Assembly: GCA_964414785.1 (NCBI GenBank)
Contig: CAYPXZ010000018.1
Location: 5,799-69,798 of the forward strand
Length of the DNA: 64,000 bases
Direction of reading: 5' to 3'
Source: Palsa-1447 sp964414785
GTDB taxonomy: Bacteria; Verrucomicrobiota; Verrucomicrobiia; Opitutales; Opitutaceae
The position numbers and the translations under genes were made by a program. The notes beneath the pieces were generated by a model, which made no database searches, was not told where the DNA came from, and was given only the letters and a program-made list of their open reading frames with translations. Below, one piece after another: positions 52,496 to 61,361 of the stretch. Position 1 is the first letter of the stretch; every line of letters starts with the position of its first letter.

Positions 52496-55400
52496 ATGAA
52501 GAGACTCGCGCTATCCCTGGCGCTGCTCGCGCTCTTTGCCACCCCGCTCCTCTCCGAGGAAGCCGGGGACGACACCCGCCTGCTGCGCTTCCCCACCACC
52601 AACGGCCGGCAGGTCGTTTTCTCCTACGCCGACCAGCTCTACACGGTCGGGACCGGCGGCGGGACCGCACGGCGACTTACCAATGGACCCGGCTTCGCCG
52701 TCTTCCCCAGGTTCTCGCCGGACGGCACCCAGCTTGCGTTCACGGCGCAGTATGACGGCAACACCGAAGTCTACCTCATGCCGGCCGACGGGGGGGTTCC
52801 GAAGAGGCTCACCTACACGGCGACCCTCGAGCGCGACGACCTGGGAGACCGGATGGGACCCAACAACATCGTCATGGCTTGGAAGAACAGGTCCCCGCAG
52901 GTCGTCTTCCGCTCGAGGATGCACTCCTACGATCCGTTCAATGGGCAGCTCTTCACGGTCGGCGCGGACGCCGACCTGCCCAAGGTCCTGCCGGTGCCCC
53001 GGGGCGGTTTCGCTTCCTTCTCTCCCGACGACACCAGGATGGCCTACAACCGGATCTTCCGCGAGTTCAGGACGTGGAAGGACTACCGAGGGGGGATGGC
53101 CGACGACATCTGGATCTTCGACTTCAAGAGCGGCGCGATCGAGAACATCACGGACAACCCCGCCCTGGACATCATCCCCATGTGGGCGCCCAACAACCGG
53201 ATCTACTTCCTTTCGGACAGGGCCTCGGACGGCGCCAAGCGTCTGAACCTCTACAGCTACGACCTGGGCACCAAGGCGACCGCACAGCACACCCATTTCA
53301 AGGACTTCGACATCAAGTTCCCCTCTATCGGAGGGGGGGTGATCGTCTTCGAGGAGGCGGGCTACATCTGGGCCTTTGACATCGCCTCCGGCTGCGCCAA
53401 GCGCCTGCAGATCTCCGTGAGGGATGACTCCGTCACCTCGCGCCCGGCCCTCATCAACGTCTCGGCATTCGTCGCCGGAACCGGCCCTTCGCCCGACGGC
53501 AAGCGCCTGGTTGTCAATGCCCGCGGCAACACGTTCACCGTCCCGGCGAAGGACGGGGCAATCCGCAACCTTGGAGCCAGGTCCGGCGTGCACGAGCGCG
53601 ACGCCGTGTGGTCGCCCGATGGCCGGTCCATCGCCTACGTCTCCGACGAGTCGGGCGAGAACGAGCTCTATGTGAGGCCCCAGGACGGCTCCGGGGCCCC
53701 GGTCCAGGTCACCAAGGGCGCGGATACCTACTACTACGGGCCCAAGTGGTCCCCGGACAGCAAGCTGCTCCTATGGTCCGACCGCCTCCAGCGCCTGCGC
53801 ACGGTCTCCGTCGAGACGTGCGCAGTGACCCTGGTCGACACCGCCACGGCGTTCGAGATCCGCCAGTACGCGTGGTCGCCCGACAGCCAGTGGATCGCAT
53901 GGAGCCGGCCGGAGGACGAGTCGCTGCAGAAGGTCTGGCTCTATTCGGTCAAGGACGGCCGCAAGTTCGCGGCGACGGACGGTTGGTACGAGGCCGGCGG
54001 GCCCAGCTTCAGCGACGACGGAAAGTTCCTGGTCCTCTCCTCGGGCCGCGACTTCAAGCCCACGCTAAGCGACATCGAGATGGAGCATGTCTACACGAAC
54101 ATCGAGCGCGTCTACCTCCTCGCCCTGGCCAAGGAGACCGAGTCTCCGCTCAGGCCAAAGAGCGACGAGGTGGCGATCGCGCCCGCGGCGCCCCTGGCCG
54201 GCGACAAGGCTGTGGAGGGAACGGACCCGAAGAAGGACGCCGCCCCCAAGCCGGTCTCGGTAAAGGTCGACGAGGACGGCATCAGGGACCGCCTGATAGG
54301 CCTGCCCGTCCGGGCCGCAAACTACGACACCCTCACGGCCGTGGCCGACAAGGTCTATTACCTTCGAAGCGCCACCGAGGCCCTGAGCGAGGACGAGGAC
54401 GCGCCCCCTCCCGCAAAAACCCTTCTTGTCTACGACTTGAAGGAGCTCAAGGAAACCGAGCTCGGGGACGTCCAGGCCTACGAGGTGAGCCGAGACGGCA
54501 AGAAGATGCTCGTGGAGATCGCCAAGGACTACGCCGTCATCGACCTGCCGACCGCCAAGATCGAGGTGAAGGACAAGGTCCCCTTGGGCGGGCTCGAGAT
54601 GGTGGTCGACCGGCACGCCGAGTGGACGCAGATCTTCAACGAGTCCTGGCGCCAGATGCGCGACTATTTCTATTCGCCGACCATGAACGGCGTGGACTGG
54701 CCCGCGGCGCGGGCAAAGTACGCGGCCCTCCTGCCCTATGCGCAGACCCGCTACGACCTGACCTACCTTCTCGGCGAAATGATAGGCGAGATCCACAACA
54801 GCCACACCTACGTCGGGGATGGCGACCGGCCGCTTGCGCCGCGGATAAAGACCGGGCTTCTGGGAGCGGAGCTCTCCCGCGACCCCAAGAGCCGCGCCTA
54901 CAGGGTGGACAGGATCCTCCGGGGAGAGAACTGGGTCGGCGCCGAGCGCTCACCCCTCACCGAGATGGGAGTCAACGTGGTCGAGGGCGACTACATCCTG
55001 GCGGTCGACGGAGCGCCCACGCGCGACCTGCCCAACATCTACGCTTCCCTCGTCGGCAAGGCCGGCAAGCAGGTGGTGCTCAGGGTCAACTCCAAGCCGA
55101 GCGAGGAGGGGGCGCGCAGCGTCACGGTCGTGCCGACGGGCGACGAGGCGCCCCTTTACTACCGCGCCTGGGTCCGTCACAACACAGACTACGTCGCCGA
55201 GCGCACGGGCGGGAAGGTCGGCTACCTTCACATCCCCGACATGGGGGTCCAGGGCCTGGACGAATTCTCGAAGCACTTCTACCCCCAGCTCCGCAAGAAG
55301 GCCCTCATCATCGACGAGCGGGGCAACGGCGGCGGCAGTGTGTCGCCAATGGTGATCGAGAGGCTCTCGCGGGAGCTGGCGTTCTTCGAGAAGGCCCGAA

Positions 55401-55816
55401 ACGCCACCCCGCACACCGATCCCGTGGACATGCATCTCGGGCCAAAGGTCGTCCTCATGGACGAGTTCTCGGCCTCCGACGGCGACGTGTTCGCCTACCG
55501 CTTCAAGGCGGCGGGCCTTGGCAAGCTGATCGGCAAGCGCAGTTGGGGCGGGGTTATCGGCATTCGCGAGGGGCTTCCCTTCGTCGACGGCGGCTTCCTC
55601 TTCAAGCCCGAGTTCGCCCCGTACTCGAAGGACGCGAAGGACTGGATGATCGAGGGGCACGGCGTCGATCCCGACATCGTCGTGGACAACGACCCGTCGA
55701 AGGAATTCTCGGGGACTGACCAGCAGCTGGACCGCGCGATCGACGAGGTCCTGCAGGAGCTCAAGGCGGGGCCAAAGGATGTTCCGGCACCTCCCCCCTT
55801 CCCGGACCGATCCTGA
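52496..55816 (+). CDS. Exported tricorn-like S41 family protease
   Basis: A 1106-residue protein with a signal peptide (MKRLALSLALLALFATPLLS). Residues about 25-650 contain WD40/TolB-like beta-propeller repeats (for example FSPDGTQLAF, WSPDGRSIAYVSDESGENELY). A PDZ domain near 790-870 precedes the S41 serine protease domain. By comparison with archaeal Tricorn, His770 in EIHNSHTYVG and Ser994 in MDEFSASDGDVFAYRF are the probable catalytic pair, with LIIDERGNGGGSVSP between. It likely degrades peptides in the periplasm. The start at 52496 gives the signal peptide; another ATG lies 10 codons earlier. Confidence 0.92.
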   Translation: MKRLALSLALLALFATPLLSEEAGDDTRLLRFPTTNGRQVVFSYADQLYTVGTGGGTARRLTNGPGFAVFPRFSPDGTQLAFTAQYDGNTEVYLMPADGGVPKRLTYTATLERDDLGDRMGPNNIVMAWKNRSPQVVFRSRMHSYDPFNGQLFTVGADADLPKVLPVPRGGFASFSPDDTRMAYNRIFREFRTWKDYRGGMADDIWIFDFKSGAIENITDNPALDIIPMWAPNNRIYFLSDRASDGAKRLNLYSYDLGTKATAQHTHFKDFDIKFPSIGGGVIVFEEAGYIWAFDIASGCAKRLQISVRDDSVTSRPALINVSAFVAGTGPSPDGKRLVVNARGNTFTVPAKDGAIRNLGARSGVHERDAVWSPDGRSIAYVSDESGENELYVRPQDGSGAPVQVTKGADTYYYGPKWSPDSKLLLWSDRLQRLRTVSVETCAVTLVDTATAFEIRQYAWSPDSQWIAWSRPEDESLQKVWLYSVKDGRKFAATDGWYEAGGPSFSDDGKFLVLSSGRDFKPTLSDIEMEHVYTNIERVYLLALAKETESPLRPKSDEVAIAPAAPLAGDKAVEGTDPKKDAAPKPVSVKVDEDGIRDRLIGLPVRAANYDTLTAVADKVYYLRSATEALSEDEDAPPPAKTLLVYDLKELKETELGDVQAYEVSRDGKKMLVEIAKDYAVIDLPTAKIEVKDKVPLGGLEMVVDRHAEWTQIFNESWRQMRDYFYSPTMNGVDWPAARAKYAALLPYAQTRYDLTYLLGEMIGEIHNSHTYVGDGDRPLAPRIKTGLLGAELSRDPKSRAYRVDRILRGENWVGAERSPLTEMGVNVVEGDYILAVDGAPTRDLPNIYASLVGKAGKQVVLRVNSKPSEEGARSVTVVPTGDEAPLYYRAWVRHNTDYVAERTGGKVGYLHIPDMGVQGLDEFSKHFYPQLRKKALIIDERGNGGGSVSPMVIERLSRELAFFEKARNATPHTDPVDMHLGPKVVLMDEFSASDGDVFAYRFKAAGLGKLIGKRSWGGVIGIREGLPFVDGGFLFKPEFAPYSKDAKDWMIEGHGVDPDIVVDNDPSKEFSGTDQQLDRAIDEVLQELKAGPKDVPAPPPFPDRS

Positions 55817-55830
55817 AGTCACCCGGCCGC

Positions 55831-56802
55831 TCAGAGAGCAACCGGCCTGCGGGCCACGGCCGCCCGGATACCCTCGGCGGGGTCGACGACGAGCACCGAC
55901 TCCCGCACGCCCGGCCCAAGCGCTCCCCGCAGTTGGGACCGGACCAGGGCGCCGCGGATGCGGCGCTCGACGGCGTTTCGCATCGGGCGCGCCCCGAGGC
56001 GCCGGTGCCAACCCTCGCTCAGTAGCCGCCGGCAGACGTCCTCCTCTGCCCTGACCTCGTGCGGGTGCCCGAACTTCTCCGCGAGCACCGACGACTGGAA
56101 GGCGGTCTCCTGCTCGAGCATCTGCCTGCAGATTCGCAGCTGGACGTCGCGCGCCAGGTGCCCGAACACCAGGACCGAGGTGAACCTCGCGAACACCTCC
56201 GGCCGGAAATGAGCGGCGGCCTCCTGCTCCACGAACCGGCGCACCGAGGCACGGGCCAGTCCCTCCATCTCGATCACGCCCGTGGATCCCACGTTCGAGG
56301 TCGCGATGACGTGGATCCCCGACAGGTCGAGCGTCTCCCCGCTGGCCAGCGTGAGCGCGGCCTCCTCGATCCCGAGCAGGTAGTCCGACACGCTCGGGTG
56401 CGCCTTCTCGATCTCGTCAATAAGGAGGATGCGCCCACCGGCGCGCCTGAGCGCCGTGAGCTGCCTGCCCACCAGGCCCGGGTCCCCGGGCGAGGCGCCG
56501 AGGAGCAGGGGGACGCGCTCCGCCGACGAGAACTCAGCGGCATTTATCCTCGCGATCGCCTGCGTGCCGTAGAGGTAGGCGCTCGCCGCGGTCACCGCCT
56601 TCGTTTTCCCGGTGCCCGTCGGCCCGAGGATGAGGACGAGGCTCCGCGGCCTCCCCCGCGGCGTGTGTCCCATCTCCCCAGCCAGGAGCGCGTCGGCAAG
56701 GCCCGAGACGGCCTCCTCCTGCCCGAGGACGGCGCCGCTCAGGTGCGCGCGAAGGCCCCGCAGGACTGCGAGCCCGATCCGGTCGTTCGGTGTTTCCGGC
56801 AT
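55831..56802 (-). CDS. Stand-alone Clp-type AAA+ ATPase
   Basis: A 323-residue protein equivalent to only the second AAA+ module of ClpA/ClpB. Walker A GPTGTGKT is at residues 60-67, Walker B RILLIDEIEKAH near 124-135, sensor 1 VIATSNVG near 164-171 and sensor 2 GARPMRNAVERRI near 281-293. There is no N-domain, no first AAA+ ring, no coiled-coil M domain and no obvious ClpP-binding loop. It probably remodels or unfolds a protein, perhaps one of the neighbouring envelope complex. It lies 33 bp after the unknown 209-residue gene on the same strand and converges on the tricorn-like protease. Confidence 0.8.
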   Translation of the reverse strand: MPETPNDRIGLAVLRGLRAHLSGAVLGQEEAVSGLADALLAGEMGHTPRGRPRSLVLILGPTGTGKTKAVTAASAYLYGTQAIARINAAEFSSAERVPLLLGASPGDPGLVGRQLTALRRAGGRILLIDEIEKAHPSVSDYLLGIEEAALTLASGETLDLSGIHVIATSNVGSTGVIEMEGLARASVRRFVEQEAAAHFRPEVFARFTSVLVFGHLARDVQLRICRQMLEQETAFQSSVLAEKFGHPHEVRAEEDVCRRLLSEGWHRRLGARPMRNAVERRIRGALVRSQLRGALGPGVRESVLVVDPAEGIRAAVARRPVAL

Positions 56803-56835
56803 TCCCCCGCTTGTTGGCCCATGACGGGCCCCTCG

Positions 56836-57465
56836 TCAAGCGGCGGGCGTCTTGTTCTTTTCGCGGTCGGCGTAGGCGGCCCTTATGTTCGGCGCCACCG
56901 AGACGACAAATTCCCCGGCGGCCCCGGGGGTCACGACAACGGCGTTACGTTGCCGGCGCCCCGCCAGGGCGTTCTCCCGGATGAATTCCCTAAGCGATCG
57001 GTGAAGGGCGACCGCCATGTCCCGGCGTTGAATCGGGAGCGATCCCCGCTGCAGCACGAGGAGCCCCAGGGCCCGGTACCGGCCCCTGTCCGAGGCCGTC
57101 GGATCCGCGGCGTCGATGTCGGCCGCGTTGCGCCCGCCCGCCTCCCGGATCCTAACGAGCCAGCTCGCTCCCTGGCCCGGTGCGCCCGAGCAGCGCCGGC
57201 TCGTAAGCTTCACGCCGACTCGCGAGGCGGCCTTGAAGAGGCCGCCACGGTCACTCTCGCGGTGGACCCTGACGACGACTCCCTTCTTCTTCATCCCCTG
57301 GACAATCTTCTGCCAGCGCACGCAGTGCACCTGCACTCCGAGGAGCGGATAGACCGGCAGCGGAAGGAAGTCGACCACGTCGGGCTCCGATAGGCCGCGG
57401 GAGGCGGCCGCGGCCGCGGACAGTCCCTTCAAGGGCGCGTCGTTCGTTTTGGTCTTGTCACTCAT
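56836..57465 (-). CDS. Protein of unknown function in the accessory cluster
   Basis: I do not recognise this 209-residue protein. It has a polar N-terminus, an Ala-rich stretch, then DVVDFLPLPVYPLLGVQVHCVRWQKIVQGMKKKGVVVRVH, which looks like a folded alpha/beta core. A basic helical region (RDMAVALHRSLREFIRENALAGRRQRN) and a Lys-rich tail follow. No signal peptide or membrane segment is seen. The net charge is basic, which would suit nucleic-acid binding, but that is speculative. It is cotranscribed with the Clp-type ATPase and preceded by an AT-rich gap with the shared TGTCTAAT element. Confidence 0.65.
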   Translation of the reverse strand: MSDKTKTNDAPLKGLSAAAAASRGLSEPDVVDFLPLPVYPLLGVQVHCVRWQKIVQGMKKKGVVVRVHRESDRGGLFKAASRVGVKLTSRRCSGAPGQGASWLVRIREAGGRNAADIDAADPTASDRGRYRALGLLVLQRGSLPIQRRDMAVALHRSLREFIRENALAGRRQRNAVVVTPGAAGEFVVSVAPNIRAAYADREKNKTPAA

Positions 57466-57530
57466 GGCGTTTTAATGGGAGTAATAATGCTATAAGGTGG
57501 TTGAAAACGAGTGAAAACTTACCTACCTTG

Positions 57531-57541
57531 ATTAGACACGT
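57531..57541 (-). promoter_or_regulatory. Shared TGTCTAAT element, copy 1
   Basis: Reads ACGTGTCTAAT on the minus strand, in the AT-rich gap between the divergent 209-residue and 107-residue genes. It matches copies 2 (57901-57911) and 3 (61365-61375) at 10 of 11 positions, the third base being the variable one. It could act on either gene: it ends 65 bp before the minus-strand start and 36 bp before the plus-strand start in the opposite orientation. Confidence 0.5.
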
Positions 57542-57577
57542 TTAGCAAACGCTTTCTCTTCAGGTTTTCCCGTACAC

Positions 57578-57901
57578 ATGACCACCACAAAGCGACAGGC
57601 CCTCTTCGAGCGTTTTCTCACCGCGCTGGCAAAACGGCGCTCCGAGCGCCTCGGCCTGCACTATGTCGGTACCCTTCGCAGGCTTCCCCCTCCCCCGCTC
57701 CCCGGCCAGGGTCCCGAGACCACGCTGTACTACGTGAACGCCTCGGAGGGCGAGCGGTCCGGGCCGCGGCTCTTTGAACTCGGTGCGCAGGCGGACGCAG
57801 CCCTAAGGAGGGCGGAGAAATGGGTCGAGACGGGCGAAGGAGCCGCCCCGTCGGTGCCGGAGGCAAAGCCGAGGGGCCGCCCGTTAAAGCGTAAAGTTTG
57901 A
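57578..57901 (+). CDS. Small basic protein of unknown function
   Basis: A 107-residue protein. It has a basic N-terminal helix (MTTTKRQALFERFLTALAKRRSERLG), then HYVGTLRRLPPPPLPGQGPETTLYYVNASEGE, which reads like a small beta domain. A tail ends GRPLKRKV, where GRP flanked by basic residues resembles an AT-hook. It might bind DNA in this cluster; this is inference only. It precedes the VirB8-like gene by 39 bp; the gap and its own last codons contain copy 2 of the shared element. Confidence 0.55.
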   Translation: MTTTKRQALFERFLTALAKRRSERLGLHYVGTLRRLPPPPLPGQGPETTLYYVNASEGERSGPRLFELGAQADAALRRAEKWVETGEGAAPSVPEAKPRGRPLKRKV

Positions 57902-57911
57902 CTTGTCTAAT
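57901..57911 (+). promoter_or_regulatory. Shared TGTCTAAT element, copy 2, upstream of the VirB8-like operon
   Basis: Reads ACTTGTCTAAT. With its flank (TTTGACTTGTCTAAT from 57897) it is identical at 14 of 15 bases to copy 3 before ssb. TTGACT overlaps it and could be a -35, but no good -10 is found 16-18 bp later in the G+C-rich sequence before the ATG at 57941. It overlaps the stop codon of the small basic protein gene. Confidence 0.55.
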
Positions 57912-57940
57912 GCTGGCGGGCGTGGTCTTTTCCGCGCCCG

Positions 57941-58642
57941 ATGAGCGAGCGAGGCCCCGACGAACCCGAGGTTCCCCGCAGGGCCGCTAACGCGGGCCCC
58001 CGCGGAGCGCATGTGCTTTCGTCTCCGTTCTCGCCCCCCGCGCGCTGGGTCGCCGAGCATCAGGTGAAGGTCCTCTGCATGGTCGTGGCGACCGTGTCGC
58101 CGCTCCTCTCGCTCGCCATCCTGGAACGGGGGACCGCGAACCTTAGGGACGGCGTCTGGGCGTACTCGGTCGACGGCGCGGGGACGATTCACTATGGCCC
58201 CGTTAGGCCGGCGGAGGCCAAGAGCGCCCTCTTCAGGGAGATCCTCCTGCAGGCGGCCCAGGCATGCCTCACCCGCAACCCCTCCGGCCTCTCCTACCCC
58301 GAGCTCGCGCGCCGGATTTTCGTCGGCGAGAGCTGGAAGGCGCTCGACGCCGAGGTCCGCTCCGAGGTGCCCGAGCGAAAGCGGCGAAACCTGTACGACC
58401 ACCCGGAGGTCGAGGGCATCGAGGTGCTCGACGAGGGAAGCTCGCCCCGCTACCGGGTCCGCGGCTTCGTCGTGCGCTCGGGCGCCGTCGAGGGGCTCCC
58501 CTACGAGCCTCCGCCCGGGGAGTTCCACCTGGTCGTTGAGCTGGCCCCGCAGGAGGACGCCCTGCAGCAGGGACGCTACCCCTTCGTCATCGTCCGCCAC
58601 CGGGCGTCCATCCGCTGGCCCGGGGAGAGGCAGGCACCATGA
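57941..58642 (+). CDS. VirB8/TrbF-like inner-membrane protein (putative)
   Basis: A 233-residue protein with a short cytoplasmic N-terminus, one membrane segment (about residues 43-61, VKVLCMVVATVSPLLSLAI) and a periplasmic domain of about 170 residues. That domain (YSVDGAGTIHYGPVRPAEAKSALFREILLQAAQACLTRN through FHLVVELAPQEDA) has the size and topology of VirB8/TrbF/TraE proteins, which nucleate type IV secretion cores. Sequence identity is weak, so the call leans on topology and on the VirB9- and VirB10-like genes that follow with 4-bp overlaps. It is the first gene of the operon. Confidence 0.5.
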   Translation: MSERGPDEPEVPRRAANAGPRGAHVLSSPFSPPARWVAEHQVKVLCMVVATVSPLLSLAILERGTANLRDGVWAYSVDGAGTIHYGPVRPAEAKSALFREILLQAAQACLTRNPSGLSYPELARRIFVGESWKALDAEVRSEVPERKRRNLYDHPEVEGIEVLDEGSSPRYRVRGFVVRSGAVEGLPYEPPPGEFHLVVELAPQEDALQQGRYPFVIVRHRASIRWPGERQAP

Positions 58643-59604
58643 GGATCCTGCGCGCCGTCCTTGGTCTGGTCGCCGCGGCTCAATGGGCGCGCGCCGAGGA
58701 GCCGCCGGCAAGCATCGTCAGCATTGCGCTGCCGGGGGAGGCTGACGAGCGCCGGCCGGTTGCGGTCCCCACCGAGCCCGAGAACACGGTCGAACTGGAC
58801 TTCCCCTGGCCGGTGGAGGACTGGGCCGGGAGGGGCTTCACACCCGACGCCGAGAGGTTCGCAGGCGACTTTGTTATCGAGGCGACCCGGGGCAGGGCCC
58901 GCATCTTCGTGACGCCGGTGGCTGCCGGAGCCCACCGCGTCCTGCTTGTCGTGCTCGCGCAGCCGGGGGGCCTCACCCGGGGCCTGCCAATCGAGTTTGT
59001 CGCGTCCCCGCCCGGCCTGGCATGGAGGAAGGTCGTCTTCAGGGCGGGTCTGCCCACCCCTGAGCCGCGTCCGGTGGTCTCGCTTTCCAGGCAGGCGCCG
59101 CGAAGCCGGCTTCGCGAGCCCAGCCCCGAGTCGGAGATCGGCCTAATAGGGACCCTGCGCCTCATGCTCAACACGACCGCGGAGGGTGCCAGGGACGTGG
59201 CGGCCGCGAACCCGGCGCTCGAGCTCAGGGTCCTCGACGGCGCCCCGCGGAGCTTCGGGGACTTCACGGTGACCCCGAGGTTCGCCGTCCGGGACTCGAC
59301 GACCGACACGCTCGGGATCTGCGCAAGCATCGCCAACGCCACGGCGCGGCGCCTCCTCTTCACCCCCGGCGGCTGGGTCGTGCGGGCGGGCGACAGGGCC
59401 TATCCCGTGCGAACCGTCGATTTCGCCGGCGAGCTCGAGCCCGGGGCAGCGGCTCCCGCCATTCTCATCATCGCCCGCGGGCCCGACGGGGCGCCCACTT
59501 TCCTCATGCCGGACAATTCGTTTGAGATCAGCGCAATCGTGCAAGCCTCCGCAAACCCGAGGCCGGTGCTGAGGATGGCCCTGGGAGGGCCCGAGGCGCG
59601 ATGA
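58639..59604 (+). CDS. VirB9/TraK-like exported protein (putative)
   Basis: A 321-residue protein with a signal peptide (MRILRAVLGLVAAAQWARA). Residues about 40-140 (ENTVELDFPWPVEDW, FVIEATRGRARIFVTPVAAGAHRVLLVVL) follow the pattern of the VirB9/TrbG/TraK N-terminal domain: a pattern of fpxxV then a beta-rich IFVTP stretch. Residues about 215-310 look like a second immunoglobulin-like domain (FAVRDSTTDTLGICASIANATARRLLFTPGG) and do not clearly match the VirB9 C-terminal domain. Expected place: periplasm and outer-membrane core. Overlaps both neighbours by 4 bp. Confidence 0.5.
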   Translation: MRILRAVLGLVAAAQWARAEEPPASIVSIALPGEADERRPVAVPTEPENTVELDFPWPVEDWAGRGFTPDAERFAGDFVIEATRGRARIFVTPVAAGAHRVLLVVLAQPGGLTRGLPIEFVASPPGLAWRKVVFRAGLPTPEPRPVVSLSRQAPRSRLREPSPESEIGLIGTLRLMLNTTAEGARDVAAANPALELRVLDGAPRSFGDFTVTPRFAVRDSTTDTLGICASIANATARRLLFTPGGWVVRAGDRAYPVRTVDFAGELEPGAAAPAILIIARGPDGAPTFLMPDNSFEISAIVQASANPRPVLRMALGGPEAR

Positions 59605-60791
59605 GCGCAGAGCAGCCCAATTCCACCCTTTGGAGCCGCGTGTCCCTGCGGGCGGGGTTGCTCACGGTGGGCGCCGTCTGCCTGGCGGTCGTTCTCTGGG
59701 AGGGGCGGACAAGAGGAACCGACACCCGACACGGGGAGCCCTCCCCGTCGTTCCCCACCCGCCTGCCGGCCGAGGAGATCACCCGCAACGAGGCTGAACG
59801 CGAGGCCCAGCCGGTCTCCGACGGCTACCGGCGCGAGGTGGAAAGGCCCAAGCCCGTGCAGGCCGTGGTCGATCCCTCCCCGCCGAGGGAGGCCTCGTCG
59901 GGCGACCCGCCGCCGGGGGGACCGGCAAACAGGCGCCGCGATGAGAAAAGGACGCTCCCGGAGCTCTTCCGGATGCCTCCAGACCCCGCCCAAGCGGCGA
60001 AGCCCGCCCCCGAGGAGCGCAGGGATCCGCCCTCCGCCTCCACCTCAATCGGCGGCCCGTTTGCGCCCTTTGGCCGACTCATCAAGTGCCAACTTGTCGA
60101 GACCCTGGACAGCGTGACCGCCAGGTCCGAGCCCATCGTCGCCCTGGTGACCGAGGACCTGGATTGGAACGGTCGGGTGATCATTCCCGCCGGCACCGAG
60201 GCGTACAGCTACGCAAAACCCGAGGCGTCCCTGGACGCCTCGGGAGTCGGGCGCCTCGTGGACAACGGCGAGTGGACGCTTGTGCTGCCCGCGGGCGCCG
60301 GGGGCGGCAACGGGCGCGAGCTCATCCTGAAGGCACGGGCGCTCGACCGGGGCGAGTCCGTCGTGGGCCCCCGGGGGCTTGTACAATCATGGGGCCCGAG
60401 CGACGGGGCTGACGGCCTCGTGGGGGCGACCCTTTCGACGCTCGACGACCGCGAGATCAAGCTCTTCGTGGCGGCGGCCATAAGCGGCATGGCCCAGGGG
60501 ATCGGCGCTGTCGCGCAGCGCCAGGTGGCCGCGCCCGGCATCCCGGGCGTCCTGGGCGCCACCCAGATCGCCCCCACCCTCGGGAACGCCTTGGCCGGAT
60601 CCCTTGGAACCGGCGCGACCGAGGTCATGAACCAGGTGGCCGGCCGAATCCGCGACGAGATTGCGAAACGGGGAGCCTATGTGCGCGTGCCCGCGGGCAA
60701 GGCGTTCTATCTGTTCGTGGAGCAGACGATCGACCCGGGGGCCGCCGCGGTGGGGCTAAGGCTGCCGCCGGAAAAGGGGAGGCACGGATGA
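59601..60791 (+). CDS. VirB10/TrbI-like envelope-spanning protein
   Basis: A 396-residue protein with VirB10 architecture. It has a short cytoplasmic start, one membrane helix (about residues 15-33), a long Pro/Arg/Glu-rich periplasmic linker (about 35-145) and a C-terminal beta domain from about 150. The latter contains IKCQLVETLDSVTARSEPIVALVTEDLDWNGRVIIPAGTEAYSY and then ELILKARALDRGESVVGPRG, which match the VirB10/TrbI/TraB pattern (substrate-gate barrel, IP-x-G-T). Late residues SGMAQGIGAVAQRQVAAPGIPGVLG may be the antenna helices. This is the clearest secretion-type match in the cluster. Confidence 0.65.
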   Translation: MSAEQPNSTLWSRVSLRAGLLTVGAVCLAVVLWEGRTRGTDTRHGEPSPSFPTRLPAEEITRNEAEREAQPVSDGYRREVERPKPVQAVVDPSPPREASSGDPPPGGPANRRRDEKRTLPELFRMPPDPAQAAKPAPEERRDPPSASTSIGGPFAPFGRLIKCQLVETLDSVTARSEPIVALVTEDLDWNGRVIIPAGTEAYSYAKPEASLDASGVGRLVDNGEWTLVLPAGAGGGNGRELILKARALDRGESVVGPRGLVQSWGPSDGADGLVGATLSTLDDREIKLFVAAAISGMAQGIGAVAQRQVAAPGIPGVLGATQIAPTLGNALAGSLGTGATEVMNQVAGRIRDEIAKRGAYVRVPAGKAFYLFVEQTIDPGAAAVGLRLPPEKGRHG

Positions 60792-61351
60792 GGCTGCTCG
60801 CGCGCGCAGCCGCCTTGAGCCTGCTCCTTGCGTGCGGGTGCGCCGCACCCGGCCCCCGCCCGCCGCAACCCGGAGGCGGGCCCGCGGATCAAGGGGCGCC
60901 ACCCGTGCAGGCGGCCTCTCCGGTGGGACCCGTGCCCGCGGGCCTTCCCGACAGGATCACGCTGCCCGCCGCCTATCGGCTCATGCTTCTCGACGGGCAC
61001 ATGACGCTTGTCCGGGAAAGCGACCCCCAGGCGCTCGGGGGCTCCCCGGCGTCCCTGCGGATCGTCGCCGGAGAGATCTCGCGGGGCGAGCTTGCCTTCC
61101 AGCCCGGCCTCCTTCCCCAGGAGCTCGCCGCCGAGGTCGCGGCCAACCGGGAGAGCTCCGCCCGCATGGACAACGCCCTGGCAGAGGTGATGAGGCGAAG
61201 CCGCGATCTCTCCGACCAGGCCGTGGGGCTCCAGGACCAGTCGAGGAGGCTCTCCGAGATGCTCGCCTCCATCATGGCGCGCCTTGCCCAGCTGGAGTCC
61301 ACACGCCCGGCGGCGGCCGGCACTCCGGGGAGCGCGGACGCAGGCCGTTGA
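60788..61351 (+). CDS. Lipoprotein with C-terminal coiled coil (VirB7-position)
   Basis: A 187-residue predicted lipoprotein. The signal MRLLARAAALSLLLACGC has a lipobox-like LLAC with Cys16 as the lipidation site (position -2 is Leu, slightly atypical). A Pro/Gly-rich linker follows to about residue 55. Residues about 115-170 (ELAAEVAANRESSARMDNALAEVMRRS onward) form heptads of a coiled coil. Its place directly after VirB10-like and its lipid anchor suggest a VirB7-like outer-membrane component, although VirB7 is usually much smaller. Overlaps the VirB10-like gene by 4 bp. Confidence 0.6.
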   Translation: MRLLARAAALSLLLACGCAAPGPRPPQPGGGPADQGAPPVQAASPVGPVPAGLPDRITLPAAYRLMLLDGHMTLVRESDPQALGGSPASLRIVAGEISRGELAFQPGLLPQELAAEVAANRESSARMDNALAEVMRRSRDLSDQAVGLQDQSRRLSEMLASIMARLAQLESTRPAAAGTPGSADAGR

Positions 61352-61361
61352 TGAATTATCT

